The translations under genes and the position numbers were made by a program. Shown one piece after another: positions 8,423-16,151 of a stretch of 35,293 nucleotides of DNA. The notes beneath the pieces were generated by a model, which was not told where the DNA came from, did not search any database, and saw only the letters and a program-made list of their open reading frames with translations. The stretch is from Bacteroidota bacterium (GTDB lineage: Bacteria > Bacteroidota > Bacteroidia > Chitinophagales > Saprospiraceae): NCBI GenBank assembly GCA_017858735.1, contig JAFMBH010000037.1, forward strand, positions 1-35,293, read 5' to 3'. Numbering within the stretch: position 1 is the stretch's first letter; each line of letters opens with the position of its first letter.

Positions 8423-9280
8423 ATGAATAACCCAATAACTGAAAATTGGTTAAACGATTTTATTCGCAGAGGTATTGCGGAAGATGTTGGAGACGGAGAT
8501 CACACCGCCCTGGCTTGTATTCCTTCTGCCGACCGAAAATCGGCCAGACTTATCGTGAAACAGGAAGGTGTTATTGCCGGCCTCACTATCGCGGAGGCTA
8601 TTTTTCATTACCTTGACCCATCTTCTACCTGGAAATCTTTAAAAAATGAGGGTGAATATGTTTTTCCAGGGCAAATAGCTGCTGTTTTAGAGGCAAATAC
8701 ACGGGTTATTTTAAGGGGGGAAAGACTGGCTTTGAATACCTTGCAGAGGATGAGTGGTATTGCTACCCTGAGTCATAGATTAGCTAATAAAGTGGTCGAT
8801 CTGCCCATCCGTTTAATTGACACCCGGAAAACGACGCCTCTGCTTCGTCCATTGGAAAAATGGGCCGTGTTGCTGGGTGGTTGTGAAAATTATCGCTTCG
8901 GGCTTTTTGATCGTATCATGATAAAAGATAATCATATCGATGCTTCAGGTAGTATTACCCAGGCCTTAAAACAAGTACATAATTATCTTGATTTTCATGA
9001 ACTTCAACTTGAAATTACCGTTGAAGTAAGGAATAAGCAAGAAATTGAAGAGGTTTTAGCAGTTGGAGGTTGTCAGCGGATTATGTTGGATAATTTTTCT
9101 CCTGCTGAAATTAAAGAAGCTGTAGCACTCATCGGGAAAAAAATGGAAATTGAGGCTTCAGGGGGCATTAATGAGGATAATTTGAGGGAATATGCAGAAA
9201 CTGGGGTCGATTTTATTTCCTTAGGTGCCTTGACGCATTCCTCAGGAAGTTTAGACCTGAGTCTTAAAATAATTTCTTAA
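8423..9280 (+). CDS. nadC: Nicotinate-nucleotide pyrophosphorylase (carboxylating), quinolinate phosphoribosyltransferase
   Basis: A 285-residue cytoplasmic enzyme that converts quinolinate and PRPP to nicotinate mononucleotide, CO2 and PPi in de novo NAD synthesis. It opens with the usual lid domain (GDGDHTALACIP, residues 24-34). It carries RLALNTLQRMSGIAT (101-115), DTRKTTP (133-139), IMIKDNH (165-171) and the C-terminal barrel motifs LDNF and EASGGIN. The open frame reaches back to a TTG at 8414, but the ATG at 8423 gives the normal N-terminus and is chosen here. One oddity: the usually conserved GGxxNHR reads GGCENYR, with Tyr157 in place of the His of the quinolinate-binding basic cluster. 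The gene is divergent from gldB with a 74-bp gap and has no nadA or nadB beside it. Confidence 0.93.
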   Translation: MNNPITENWLNDFIRRGIAEDVGDGDHTALACIPSADRKSARLIVKQEGVIAGLTIAEAIFHYLDPSSTWKSLKNEGEYVFPGQIAAVLEANTRVILRGERLALNTLQRMSGIATLSHRLANKVVDLPIRLIDTRKTTPLLRPLEKWAVLLGGCENYRFGLFDRIMIKDNHIDASGSITQALKQVHNYLDFHELQLEITVEVRNKQEIEEVLAVGGCQRIMLDNFSPAEIKEAVALIGKKMEIEASGGINEDNLREYAETGVDFISLGALTHSSGSLDLSLKIIS

Positions 9281-9536
9281 GGTGGAAATTGATCCACTAA
9301 AAGAATTAATGTGAAGAACATGCAGCTTACAATAAGCCAAAATCTAAGGTCGCGATGTAGTTGGGGGATAGGTTCAAGTTTCACTTGGGTATTTGTTTTT
9401 TTAGCTGTTAAGCAAAAAGGATACCATAGCAAAAAATCGTTATATGTCTCAAACCTATGCCAGTGGCTGATTTTACTGTTTAAAAATGACAAAAAATTGT
9501 TAGTCAATCTACTTAAATATACCTAATTTTTATACT
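9281..9536. other. Spacer between nadC and lhgO with no confident gene
   Basis: Two short frames cross here and I trust neither. The minus-strand one (9507-9277, 76 codons, TTG start only) ends in a hydrophobic stretch, LRFWLIVSCMFFTLILLV, that could be a membrane anchor; its stop overlaps the nadC stop at a TTAA. The plus-strand one (9311-9526, or from ATG 9320) is Lys/Leu-rich and shows no motif. No hairpin, repeat or clear promoter was recognised. Confidence 0.35.
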
Positions 9537-10739
9537 ATGAAAAAAGATGTTTTAATTATAGGAGGTGGAATTGTTGGACTTGCCACAGCATACAGACTTT
9601 TGTTGGAAAAACCTGAATTATCCCTGACGCTGGTAGAAAAAGAAGCAGAATTAGCAAAGCATCAGACGGGGCATAATAGTGGCGTTGTTCACTCGGGTAT
9701 CTACTACCGCCCGGGAAGCCTCAGAGCGAATAATTGTATTACCGGATACAAGGAATTGCTTGAATTTTGTACCGCAGAGGACATTCCTTTTGATATTTGT
9801 GGTAAATTGATTGTTGCCACCTCAGCACAGGATATTCCCAGCATGGAAAAAATATGGCAAAATGGACTGCAAAATGGTCTGACAGGCATTCGCCGTATTT
9901 CAAAGGAGGAAGCCCTGGAAAGAGAACCTCATATTCATGTTAAAGAGGCTATTTTGGTTCCTCAGGCGGGCATTGTCGATTATACCACGGTTTCATTGAA
10001 ATATGCAGAAAAAATAAGGGCCTTAGGGGGTGAAATCCTAACGAACTTTAAGGTAAACCAAATTATAAGATCTAAAAGTGAAATAATACTCAGATCTTCC
10101 GATGCCAGAGAAATTTCAGGGAGTATTTTAGTTAATTGCGCTGGCTTATATTCCGATAAAGTGGCTCAAATGACCGGAATGCCTTTACCTCCCCTTCAAA
10201 TTATCCCTTTTAGAGGCGAATATTATGATCTGAAACCTGAAAAACAGTATTTGGTGAATCACCTGATTTACCCCGTTCCAAATCCTGATTTTCCTTTTCT
10301 CGGGGTTCATTTTACCAGAATGATTGGGGGAGGTATTGAAGCTGGACCCAATGCAGTGCTGGCTTTTAAAAGGGAGGGATATTCCCGTTGGGACATTGAC
10401 GCAAAAGAATTGGCAGAAACTATATTTTTTCCCGGGTTCCGTCGTTTAGCAACTAAACACTGGCAACACGGTTTGGGAGAATTACACAGATCCTTCTCCT
10501 CCGCCGCTTTTGTAAAAGCGCTTCGTCACCTGATTCCCGAAATTAATGAGGAAGATTTAGTTCGTGGTGGCGCTGGTGTCAGAGCAATGGCAACCGATAA
10601 TCTTGGTAATATGAGTGACGATTTTCTTATATTTGCCGATAACCAAATAGTCAATGTATGCAATGCGCCTTCGCCGGCAGCTACCGCGTCTCTTGCTATT
10701 GGTAAAACGATTGCATCAAAAGCATTAGATATTTTATGA
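9537..10739 (+). CDS. lhgO: L-2-hydroxyglutarate oxidase / dehydrogenase (FAD-dependent)
   Basis: A 400-residue flavoprotein of the D-amino-acid-oxidase (DAO) fold. The N-terminus DVLIIGGGIVGLATAYRLL (4-22) is a Rossmann GxGxxG FAD site, followed at about 40-50 by HQTGHNSGVVHSGIYYRPGS, the fingerprint of LhgO/L2HGDH proteins. Other family landmarks are PFRGEYYDL, HLIYPVPNPDFPFLGVHFTRMIGG and the C-terminal VRGGAGVRAMA. The enzyme oxidises L-2-hydroxyglutarate to 2-oxoglutarate and passes electrons to oxygen or the respiratory chain at the inner membrane face. It heads a plus-strand cluster with the aminotransferase (13-bp gap), acetyltransferase and NusG-like genes. That context suggests a role in recycling 2-oxoglutarate for nucleotide-sugar synthesis rather than general catabolism; this is inference. 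Confidence 0.9.
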   Translation: MKKDVLIIGGGIVGLATAYRLLLEKPELSLTLVEKEAELAKHQTGHNSGVVHSGIYYRPGSLRANNCITGYKELLEFCTAEDIPFDICGKLIVATSAQDIPSMEKIWQNGLQNGLTGIRRISKEEALEREPHIHVKEAILVPQAGIVDYTTVSLKYAEKIRALGGEILTNFKVNQIIRSKSEIILRSSDAREISGSILVNCAGLYSDKVAQMTGMPLPPLQIIPFRGEYYDLKPEKQYLVNHLIYPVPNPDFPFLGVHFTRMIGGGIEAGPNAVLAFKREGYSRWDIDAKELAETIFFPGFRRLATKHWQHGLGELHRSFSSAAFVKALRHLIPEINEEDLVRGGAGVRAMATDNLGNMSDDFLIFADNQIVNVCNAPSPAATASLAIGKTIASKALDIL

Positions 10740-10752
10740 TTTAAAATGGGAT

Positions 10753-11877
10753 ATGGAAGCTATACAAATGGTTGATCTTAAAGGTCAATACCTTAGAATT
10801 AAATCGAAAGTAGATGAGGGAATTATGGAGGTTTTAACTGACACCTCTTATATCAACGGACCTCAGGTAACCTTGTTTAAGAATAATCTGGAGAAATATC
10901 TGGGTGCAAAGAGGGTGATTCCTTGTGCTAATGGTACCGATGCGCTTCAAATAGCCATGATGGCTTTGGGGCTTAAACCTGGAGATGAGGTTATTGTACC
11001 CGCATTTACTTATGTTGCCACCGCGGAGGTAATTGCTTTATTGAACTTGAAACCGGTGATGGTCGATGTCGATATTGATTCGTTTAATATTACGCCTGAC
11101 ATCATTGAAAAAGCCATAACAGATAAAACCCGCGCCGTTGTTCCTGTGAATCTTTATGGTCAATGTGCTGATCTGGAAGGAATTAGAAGGTTGTGCGACG
11201 AAAGGGGCTTATTCATGATTGAGGATAATGCCCAGGCTATAGGCGCAGATTATTTGATGCAAAGCGGTGTTAAAGTCAAATCAGGTACGGTAGGGCATAT
11301 CGGTTCCACCAGTTTTTATCCCTCAAAAAACCTGGGAGCTTACGGCGATGGCGGCGCACTTTATACACAAGATGAAAATCTTGGAATGACGCTGCATAAA
11401 ATTGCCAATCATGGGCAGACTAAACGATACTATCATGACATGGTGGGGGTTAACTCAAGGTTAGATTCTATTCAGGCGGCTATTCTTAACGTGAAATTGA
11501 AATATTTAGATCAATTTGCGGCAGATAGAAAAGCGGTGGCCGATGCGTATGACGCAGCGTTCAAATCCATTGAGCAAATCCAAATTCCCTTCAGAGTAGC
11601 TTTTTCAAGTCATGTTTTTCATCAATATACTTTAAAAATAAATAACGGAAAACGAGATGAATTGCAATCTTTCCTGAAGGAAAAGGGTATTCCATCCATC
11701 ATTTATTATCCACTGCCACTTTACGAACAGGAGGCTTTTAAAAAGGAGGCTAATGTTCAATTTCTTCCAGTAACAGACAAATTATGTAAGTCTGTGTTAT
11801 CTTTGCCTATTCACACGGAGATGAGTGAGGAGCAAATAGCGTTTATTACGAATACAGTGAGTCAATTTTTTAAATAA
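10753..11877 (+). CDS. DegT/DnrJ/EryC1-family sugar aminotransferase, WbpE-like
   Basis: A 374-residue PLP enzyme of the sugar aminotransferase family. Visible sites are NGTDALQIA (60-68, phosphate binding), IEDNAQAIGA with D158 (PLP pyridine nitrogen) and STSFYPSKNLGAYGDGG with Schiff-base K192. Its N-terminus MVDLKGQYLRIK and overall form resemble WbpE, which uses glutamate to aminate UDP-2-acetamido-3-oxo-glucuronate. The next gene is the matching N-acetyltransferase, abutting with no gap, which supports a WbpE/WbpD pair making UDP-2,3-diacetamido-2,3-dideoxy-glucuronate for surface polysaccharide. The partner dehydrogenases WbpA and WbpB are not in the window. Other 3-aminosugar transaminases of the family remain possible. 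Confidence 0.85.
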   Translation: MEAIQMVDLKGQYLRIKSKVDEGIMEVLTDTSYINGPQVTLFKNNLEKYLGAKRVIPCANGTDALQIAMMALGLKPGDEVIVPAFTYVATAEVIALLNLKPVMVDVDIDSFNITPDIIEKAITDKTRAVVPVNLYGQCADLEGIRRLCDERGLFMIEDNAQAIGADYLMQSGVKVKSGTVGHIGSTSFYPSKNLGAYGDGGALYTQDENLGMTLHKIANHGQTKRYYHDMVGVNSRLDSIQAAILNVKLKYLDQFAADRKAVADAYDAAFKSIEQIQIPFRVAFSSHVFHQYTLKINNGKRDELQSFLKEKGIPSIIYYPLPLYEQEAFKKEANVQFLPVTDKLCKSVLSLPIHTEMSEEQIAFITNTVSQFFK

Positions 11878-12456
11878 ATGGAAGATATTTTTATTCACCC
11901 CTCTGCTATTGTTGACGAAGGCGCTGTCATTGGTGCAGGTACAAAAATCTGGCACTTTACCCATGTTATGTCTGGCGCTACCTTAGGTCAGCATTGTAAT
12001 TTGGGCCAAAATGTGTTCATAGCCAACGGGGTAATCCTTGGGAATAATGTTAAAATCCAGAATAATGTATCCCTTTATACGGGCGTTATTTGCGAAGATG
12101 ATGTTTTTTTAGGCCCTTCCGCTGTTTTTACCAATGTGATTAATCCCCGGAGTGCTGTAAACAGGAAAGCTGATTATAAACAGACTATTATAGGAAAAGG
12201 GGCAAGCATTGGTGCAAATACGACGCTTGTGTGTGGCAATAAAATTGGCCAATATGCATTTATTGGCGCGGGAGCTGTGGTCACTAAAGAGGTCCCTGAC
12301 TTTGCGCTGGTTATAGGAAACCCGGCCAAAGTAAAGTATTTTATGAGCCGAATGGGGCATAAACTGGTTTTTTCAGCAGAAGGACAGGCTGTCTGCCCGG
12401 AATCAGGGGAGAGGTATGTTATGGAAAATGGTATGGTTAATTTAATTGAATTATAA
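11878..12456 (+). CDS. Left-handed beta-helix N-acetyltransferase, WbpD-like
   Basis: A 192-residue protein made of hexapeptide repeats (I-G-A-T/N-x-x type) from about residue 8 to 150, for example AVIGAGTKIWHFTHV, CNLGQNVFIANGVILGNNVKIQNNV and GASIGANTTLVCGNKIGQYAFIGAGAVVT. HFTHV carries the His expected in the active site of WbpD-type UDP-2-acetamido-3-amino-2,3-dideoxy-glucuronate N-acetyltransferases. The C-terminal tail has CPESGERY, as in many relatives. It uses acetyl-CoA to acetylate the 3-amino group made by the preceding enzyme. Its ATG follows the TAA of that gene directly, so the two are probably translationally coupled. Confidence 0.87.
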   Translation: MEDIFIHPSAIVDEGAVIGAGTKIWHFTHVMSGATLGQHCNLGQNVFIANGVILGNNVKIQNNVSLYTGVICEDDVFLGPSAVFTNVINPRSAVNRKADYKQTIIGKGASIGANTTLVCGNKIGQYAFIGAGAVVTKEVPDFALVIGNPAKVKYFMSRMGHKLVFSAEGQAVCPESGERYVMENGMVNLIEL

Positions 12457-12465
12457 AAATAGCTA

Positions 12466-13104
12466 ATGGAAGAAGTTGATGTATCATCTGATAATGATTT
12501 GGTTGTCTTAGAAAAACCAACGTACCATAATTTGCACCTTGATAATGTAGAGAAAAAATGGTTCGCTATTTATACTCGATATAAGAGGGAAAAAATGGTG
12601 CTCAAACAGTTGACGGAAAAGGGGGTGGAAGCCTATTTACCCTTAAGTACTCACAAAAGGGTTTATACTCGGAAAATTAAAATAATTCAATTACCGCTCA
12701 TCAGTTGTTACGTTTTTGTTAAAATTGTCCAATCGGAATACTTTGCTGTAGCATCTACACAGGATGTTGTGAAATTTGTAAAGTTCAGCCACGAGTTACT
12801 TGCTATTCCAGAAAGAGAAATTAGTATTTTAAAGGCTATTACCGGTCAAAAAATTGAGATTGAAGCTGTTGCGCTGAAACCTGAAATCGGTGACGATATA
12901 GAGATCTGCTTCGGTAGCCTTTATGGCCTGAAAGGGAAATTAGTAGATCATCAGAATGATAAAAATGTGGTGATCGAACTCGAACAGATGGGTTTTTCTA
13001 TGCGAATGCACGTTGATCCGCAATTTCTTAAAATAATAAATAAATCTAAACCAGAGGATAAGCCAGCTAAAAAGGTGGAAAGACTTTTAGACAAACTTGG
13101 TTAA
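12466..13104 (+). CDS. UpxY/NusG-family transcription antiterminator
   Basis: A 212-residue specialised NusG paralogue. The NGN domain starts at KKWFAIYTRYKREKMVLKQL (about residues 29-48) and runs through EAYLPLSTHKRVYTRKI, LPLISCYVFVKI and VKFVKFS. The KOW-type segment is about 145-190 (EIGDDIEICFGSLYGLKGKLVDH). The short Lys-rich tail is SKPEDKPAKKVERLLDKLG. In Bacteroides, UpxY proteins are encoded with capsule or exopolysaccharide operons and keep RNA polymerase from terminating early in those long transcripts. Here the gene is the last, not the first, of a sugar-modification cluster, 9 bp after the acetyltransferase gene. It is too divergent and too small in context to be the housekeeping nusG, which usually sits with secE and rplKAJL. 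Confidence 0.82.
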   Translation: MEEVDVSSDNDLVVLEKPTYHNLHLDNVEKKWFAIYTRYKREKMVLKQLTEKGVEAYLPLSTHKRVYTRKIKIIQLPLISCYVFVKIVQSEYFAVASTQDVVKFVKFSHELLAIPEREISILKAITGQKIEIEAVALKPEIGDDIEICFGSLYGLKGKLVDHQNDKNVVIELEQMGFSMRMHVDPQFLKIINKSKPEDKPAKKVERLLDKLG

Positions 13105-13207
13105 TATCCAACACCTTATGAATTTTTGGGAAATGTATTTAGGGTGAAGTTGCCTAATATTTGCTAAGGTAAACGCAGGTTGTTTATCGTAAATCTATTG
13201 TTAAATA

Positions 13208-13238
13208 TTTGTTAGCTGCAAATAAAAGCGTACCTTTA
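13208..13238 (+). promoter_or_regulatory. Bacteroidota-type promoter for the TPR gene
   Basis: TTTG at 13208-13211, a 19-bp spacer, then TACCTTTA at 13231-13238, close to the consensus TTTG - 19 to 21 bp - TAnnTTTG. It would start transcription near 13245, about 38 bases before the ATG. It separates the TPR gene from the upxY-like cluster. Confidence 0.55.
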
Positions 13239-13282
13239 AGTGCAATTAAGTTAACAAGTCTGTTCTAATATTTTCCTTAGAA

Positions 13283-14284
13283 ATGTCAAATTATCGTATT
13301 ATTCTGGCCGGTCAGTTCATCTTTAACAACCAACGCAGTTTCGAAATGGCTCTGGCGCAGTATAATCAGCGTGTTGAAATTCATTTTAAATACGATGTAT
13401 TTCTCCGAAGTGAAAATATATTCGATGTAGAACAAAATTGCGTGAATATTCCAAGGCATGTCGAGCCTGAAATTACCGATAGAACCTGGAGAAATACGGT
13501 ATCTGCTCTTGAAACCGTTTGCGAATACGCGATCGCAGGTAGCCTCAGTGCCTGGAAACTGGAAAATGGTAAAATTATTGAGTATAGGGAAATTGAACCA
13601 AATGGTGATAAATCTGCCATTCAGTCTTATTTGCTGGGTAAAAGGTTAGTTGGAAAAGGGGAAGATAAGGCAGCTAAAGATGCATTGGATCAGGCCATTC
13701 AAAAATGCGAAAGACACGCTAAAGCTTATGAAAGAAGAGGTTACGTAAATTTTAGATTGAAAAACTTTAAAGACGCCCTTTATGATTTTAACAAAAGTAT
13801 TGTAGTTAATCCCCATAGCGAAGAAGCTCACTTCGGTAGGGCTTTCGTACGTATTGTTGAAAAAAATTATGTGTCGGCTATCAAAGATTTTGATATTACA
13901 CTGAAAAATTCTATTCCTCACCAACCCATTTTTTGGAAAACTAAGCGCATAAAAGGAGAATGTCATTTGATTTTGGGGGATTACAAAATGGCGATTTTAG
14001 AGTTAATTCCTGTCTCGAAAAGAGTTTTTCTAGAGGATGATAATAACTTCGGCTGGCAAAGGAAGGTTTGGTTCAATTTGGGACAGGCATATTTAGGTGA
14101 AGAAAATTTTAAAGAGGCAATAATCTCTCTGGAAAAAGCAAAAGGATTACCCGAAGGAAAAGATAACTTATCAAAAGAGGATATTGACGGATTAATTAAA
14201 GAGGCTAAATCTGGTAAGGTTCCTAGCCAATATCGGAATCCACTGCCTGGAAATATCAAAACAGGTGCTCCTTTTTTGAGCTAA
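13283..14284 (+). CDS. TPR-repeat protein of unknown function
   Basis: A 333-residue cytoplasmic protein without signal peptide or membrane segment. Residues about 1-110 form a domain I do not recognise; it opens SNYRIILAGQFIFNNQRSFEMAL and includes FDVEQNCVNIPRHVEPEITDRTW. From about 113 to 290 there are four tetratricopeptide-like helix pairs. The clearest are AKAYERRGYVNFRLKNFKDALYDFNKSIVVNP and VWFNLGQAYLGEENFKEAIISLEKAKGLP. TPRs give protein-protein contacts; no partner can be deduced. The tail is polar and proline-rich, ending TGAPFLS. The gene has its own likely promoter. Its last 29 bases overlap the 3' end of the convergent uxaB gene. Confidence 0.75.
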   Translation: MSNYRIILAGQFIFNNQRSFEMALAQYNQRVEIHFKYDVFLRSENIFDVEQNCVNIPRHVEPEITDRTWRNTVSALETVCEYAIAGSLSAWKLENGKIIEYREIEPNGDKSAIQSYLLGKRLVGKGEDKAAKDALDQAIQKCERHAKAYERRGYVNFRLKNFKDALYDFNKSIVVNPHSEEAHFGRAFVRIVEKNYVSAIKDFDITLKNSIPHQPIFWKTKRIKGECHLILGDYKMAILELIPVSKRVFLEDDNNFGWQRKVWFNLGQAYLGEENFKEAIISLEKAKGLPEGKDNLSKEDIDGLIKEAKSGKVPSQYRNPLPGNIKTGAPFLS

Positions 14285-15689
14285 CTGCTTCAGCATCTAG
14301 CCAAAGAATATAAAAACCTTCTCCCCATATCGATTCTTCCTTTAGTAATAATTTTACTTTCTCCTCTGTTGAAGAGGACGACAAATTAATCTTGGTTATA
14401 GCAGTTTTTGATATGTCATCCATTGGCGTATCTTCATTGTTTAGGAGAAAGTGTAAAATTTCTCTTATGCATGCTACCATTTTTGTAGGAGAATTACCTG
14501 TCGTCTGAAGGTATGACTTTAGTAGAGGCAACACCCGAATAGTAAGTTTCATAGGATATTGGACCGCAATAGACGTCCATTTATGCTCTATATTTGGGTT
14601 AGAGAATCTATCTATGACGTCTTTTGCAAAGGATAATTTATCTTCCTTTTTTATTTCTTTTGGAAGTGAAGGTATAATCTCTTCAAAAATGAGATCCTCA
14701 GCGTATTTTCTAAATATTGGATCACTCATCGCCAGATAAACCGTTTCAAACCCCTCCGCTATGGCTTTGGCACATAAAAGAGTATGTGAACCGTTAAGAA
14801 TGCGCAGCTTTAACTCTTTGAATTGAGAAATATCAGGAACAATTTTTATTTCATCATTAGCGCTTGAAAAAGTTAATAAATCGTGTACTTCTTGTCCACC
14901 TTCAATGGCCCAGAGGGCATAAGGTTCGCACATAATGGCATTAGAATCTGTATAGCCATATTTTTCAAGAAGCATTTGCTGATGCTCCTCTGATAATTTT
15001 CCGGGAACTATTCTATCAACAAGCGTATTGCTGAAAATCACTTTTTCATTTAACCATTCACCGAAGGATTTTGGATAGTCATTAAAATGAATCAGTTTTT
15101 CTATTATTTTCTTTAAAATGAATCCATTATCAGTTAATAATTCAGTGGGTAAAACAACTATTTTACTTTCTGGTGCATGACCCAGTTTAGCATACCGGTG
15201 ATAAAGGCATTGGGTTAATTTGCCGGGAAATGAGATGGAAGGTTCATGGGTAAGTTTCTCTTCTATGTATTGTAATCCCGCTTCTGTAGTATTTGAAATA
15301 ATAATCTGAATGCTTGGGTTAGCCGCAGAATTTAGCACATCAGACCACTGACTATTTGAATGTAATATTTTACTAATGGAACTACAGATGATATTTTCAT
15401 TAATATTCTGACCATTTTTGATTCCCCGAATACTTAGGGTGTATAGGTTATCCTGCTTCTGAAGGGAAGAGACATCGCCAGTCTCGGTAGATTTTACCAC
15501 GACAATACGACCATTAAAAATACCCTTTTGGTTGGCTTTTTCGATAAAGTAATCGGGAAGTCCCCTCAATAAAACCCCTGTTCCAAATTGTAATACTTTA
15601 TCAGGCAGCTGAAACTGGGCATCGTGAGGGATGGACAAGGAAGGATGGACCGACACTTGTCTTAAATTTTTAAGTGAAAGATGAGGCAT
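14256..15689 (-). CDS. uxaB: Tagaturonate reductase (altronate oxidoreductase), mannitol dehydrogenase family
   Basis: A 477-residue NAD-dependent long-chain polyol dehydrogenase. The N-terminal Rossmann part has LQFGTGVLLRGLPDYFIEKANQKGIFNGRIVVVKST (about 32-68), and the C-terminal all-helical part carries LKLRILNGSHTLLCAKA, the conserved catalytic segment of the family. The pattern matches UxaB, which reduces D-tagaturonate to D-altronate in galacturonate breakdown; fructuronate reductase (UxuB) is the main alternative. No other hexuronate gene (uxaA, uxaC, kdgK) is in the window. It is the second gene after the NTF2-like gene with a 10-bp gap, and the pair is divergent from a LacI-family regulator that may control it. 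Its last codons overlap the TPR gene on the other strand. Confidence 0.85.
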   Translation of the reverse strand: MPHLSLKNLRQVSVHPSLSIPHDAQFQLPDKVLQFGTGVLLRGLPDYFIEKANQKGIFNGRIVVVKSTETGDVSSLQKQDNLYTLSIRGIKNGQNINENIICSSISKILHSNSQWSDVLNSAANPSIQIIISNTTEAGLQYIEEKLTHEPSISFPGKLTQCLYHRYAKLGHAPESKIVVLPTELLTDNGFILKKIIEKLIHFNDYPKSFGEWLNEKVIFSNTLVDRIVPGKLSEEHQQMLLEKYGYTDSNAIMCEPYALWAIEGGQEVHDLLTFSSANDEIKIVPDISQFKELKLRILNGSHTLLCAKAIAEGFETVYLAMSDPIFRKYAEDLIFEEIIPSLPKEIKKEDKLSFAKDVIDRFSNPNIEHKWTSIAVQYPMKLTIRVLPLLKSYLQTTGNSPTKMVACIREILHFLLNNEDTPMDDISKTAITKINLSSSSTEEKVKLLLKEESIWGEGFYILWLDAEAVSSKKEHLF

Positions 15690-15699
15690 ACATCAGGCG

Positions 15700-16125
15700 T
15701 TAATGGGGAACAATTTTAGCGGATTGTCTTTCCCAAAGCTTCCAGGTTTTCCCTTCTTTCTTCCAAACCAATAGAATTTTTAAATTTATTTCTGCGGGAA
15801 TTCCCTTATCGTTTGTTTTCGCTTTAAGTGTATGTCGCACTACAGCGATGTGTTTACTTAATTTAATGGACTGATCTGTCCATATTATTTCCGTAAAATT
15901 GTAATTCCCATTGGTTAAATTATCAATGAACGTTGCTTTGTCCTCGAGATGACCATTAGAATGTCCATACACAAGGTCGGGAGACAGGATGAGATTAAGG
16001 GCAGAAATATTTGGATTCAACATGTTTTGACGAAGAATATCCACCTGTGTTTCTATTGATTGAGCCATTAGCGGTACCGTTAAAATAAACCAAAAGGTTA
16101 AGGTTGTAAAAAAGTTTTTTAGCAT
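15700..16125 (-). CDS. Secreted NTF2-like (DUF4440-type) protein
   Basis: A 141-residue protein with a signal peptide (hydrophobic residues 5-18, likely cut near LMAQS at 21). It then has a short cone-shaped NTF2-like domain: an N-terminal helix (VDILRQNML), the strand-turn LSPDLVYGHSNGHLEDKATFIDNL typical of DUF4440, and a curved sheet ending ILLVWKKEGKTWKLWERQSAKI. Such proteins bind small molecules or catalyse lyase or isomerase steps; no function can be assigned. It lies directly upstream of uxaB and appears to lead that transcript. A strong hairpin lies 27 bp before its start codon. Confidence 0.8.
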   Translation of the reverse strand: MLKNFFTTLTFWFILTVPLMAQSIETQVDILRQNMLNPNISALNLILSPDLVYGHSNGHLEDKATFIDNLTNGNYNFTEIIWTDQSIKLSKHIAVVRHTLKAKTNDKGIPAEINLKILLVWKKEGKTWKLWERQSAKIVPH

Positions 16126-16151
16126 GACAAAAAGTTTTGGTATCTAAAAAC

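Noticed and set aside
12466-13104. Housekeeping nusG
   Set aside because: No secE or rplK/rplA/rplJ/rplL neighbours; it lies with sugar-modifying genes and resembles UpxY in its N-terminal half.
13646-13966. Minus-strand 106-codon frame in the TPR gene
   Set aside because: Opposite to recognisable TPR helices, with no start context.
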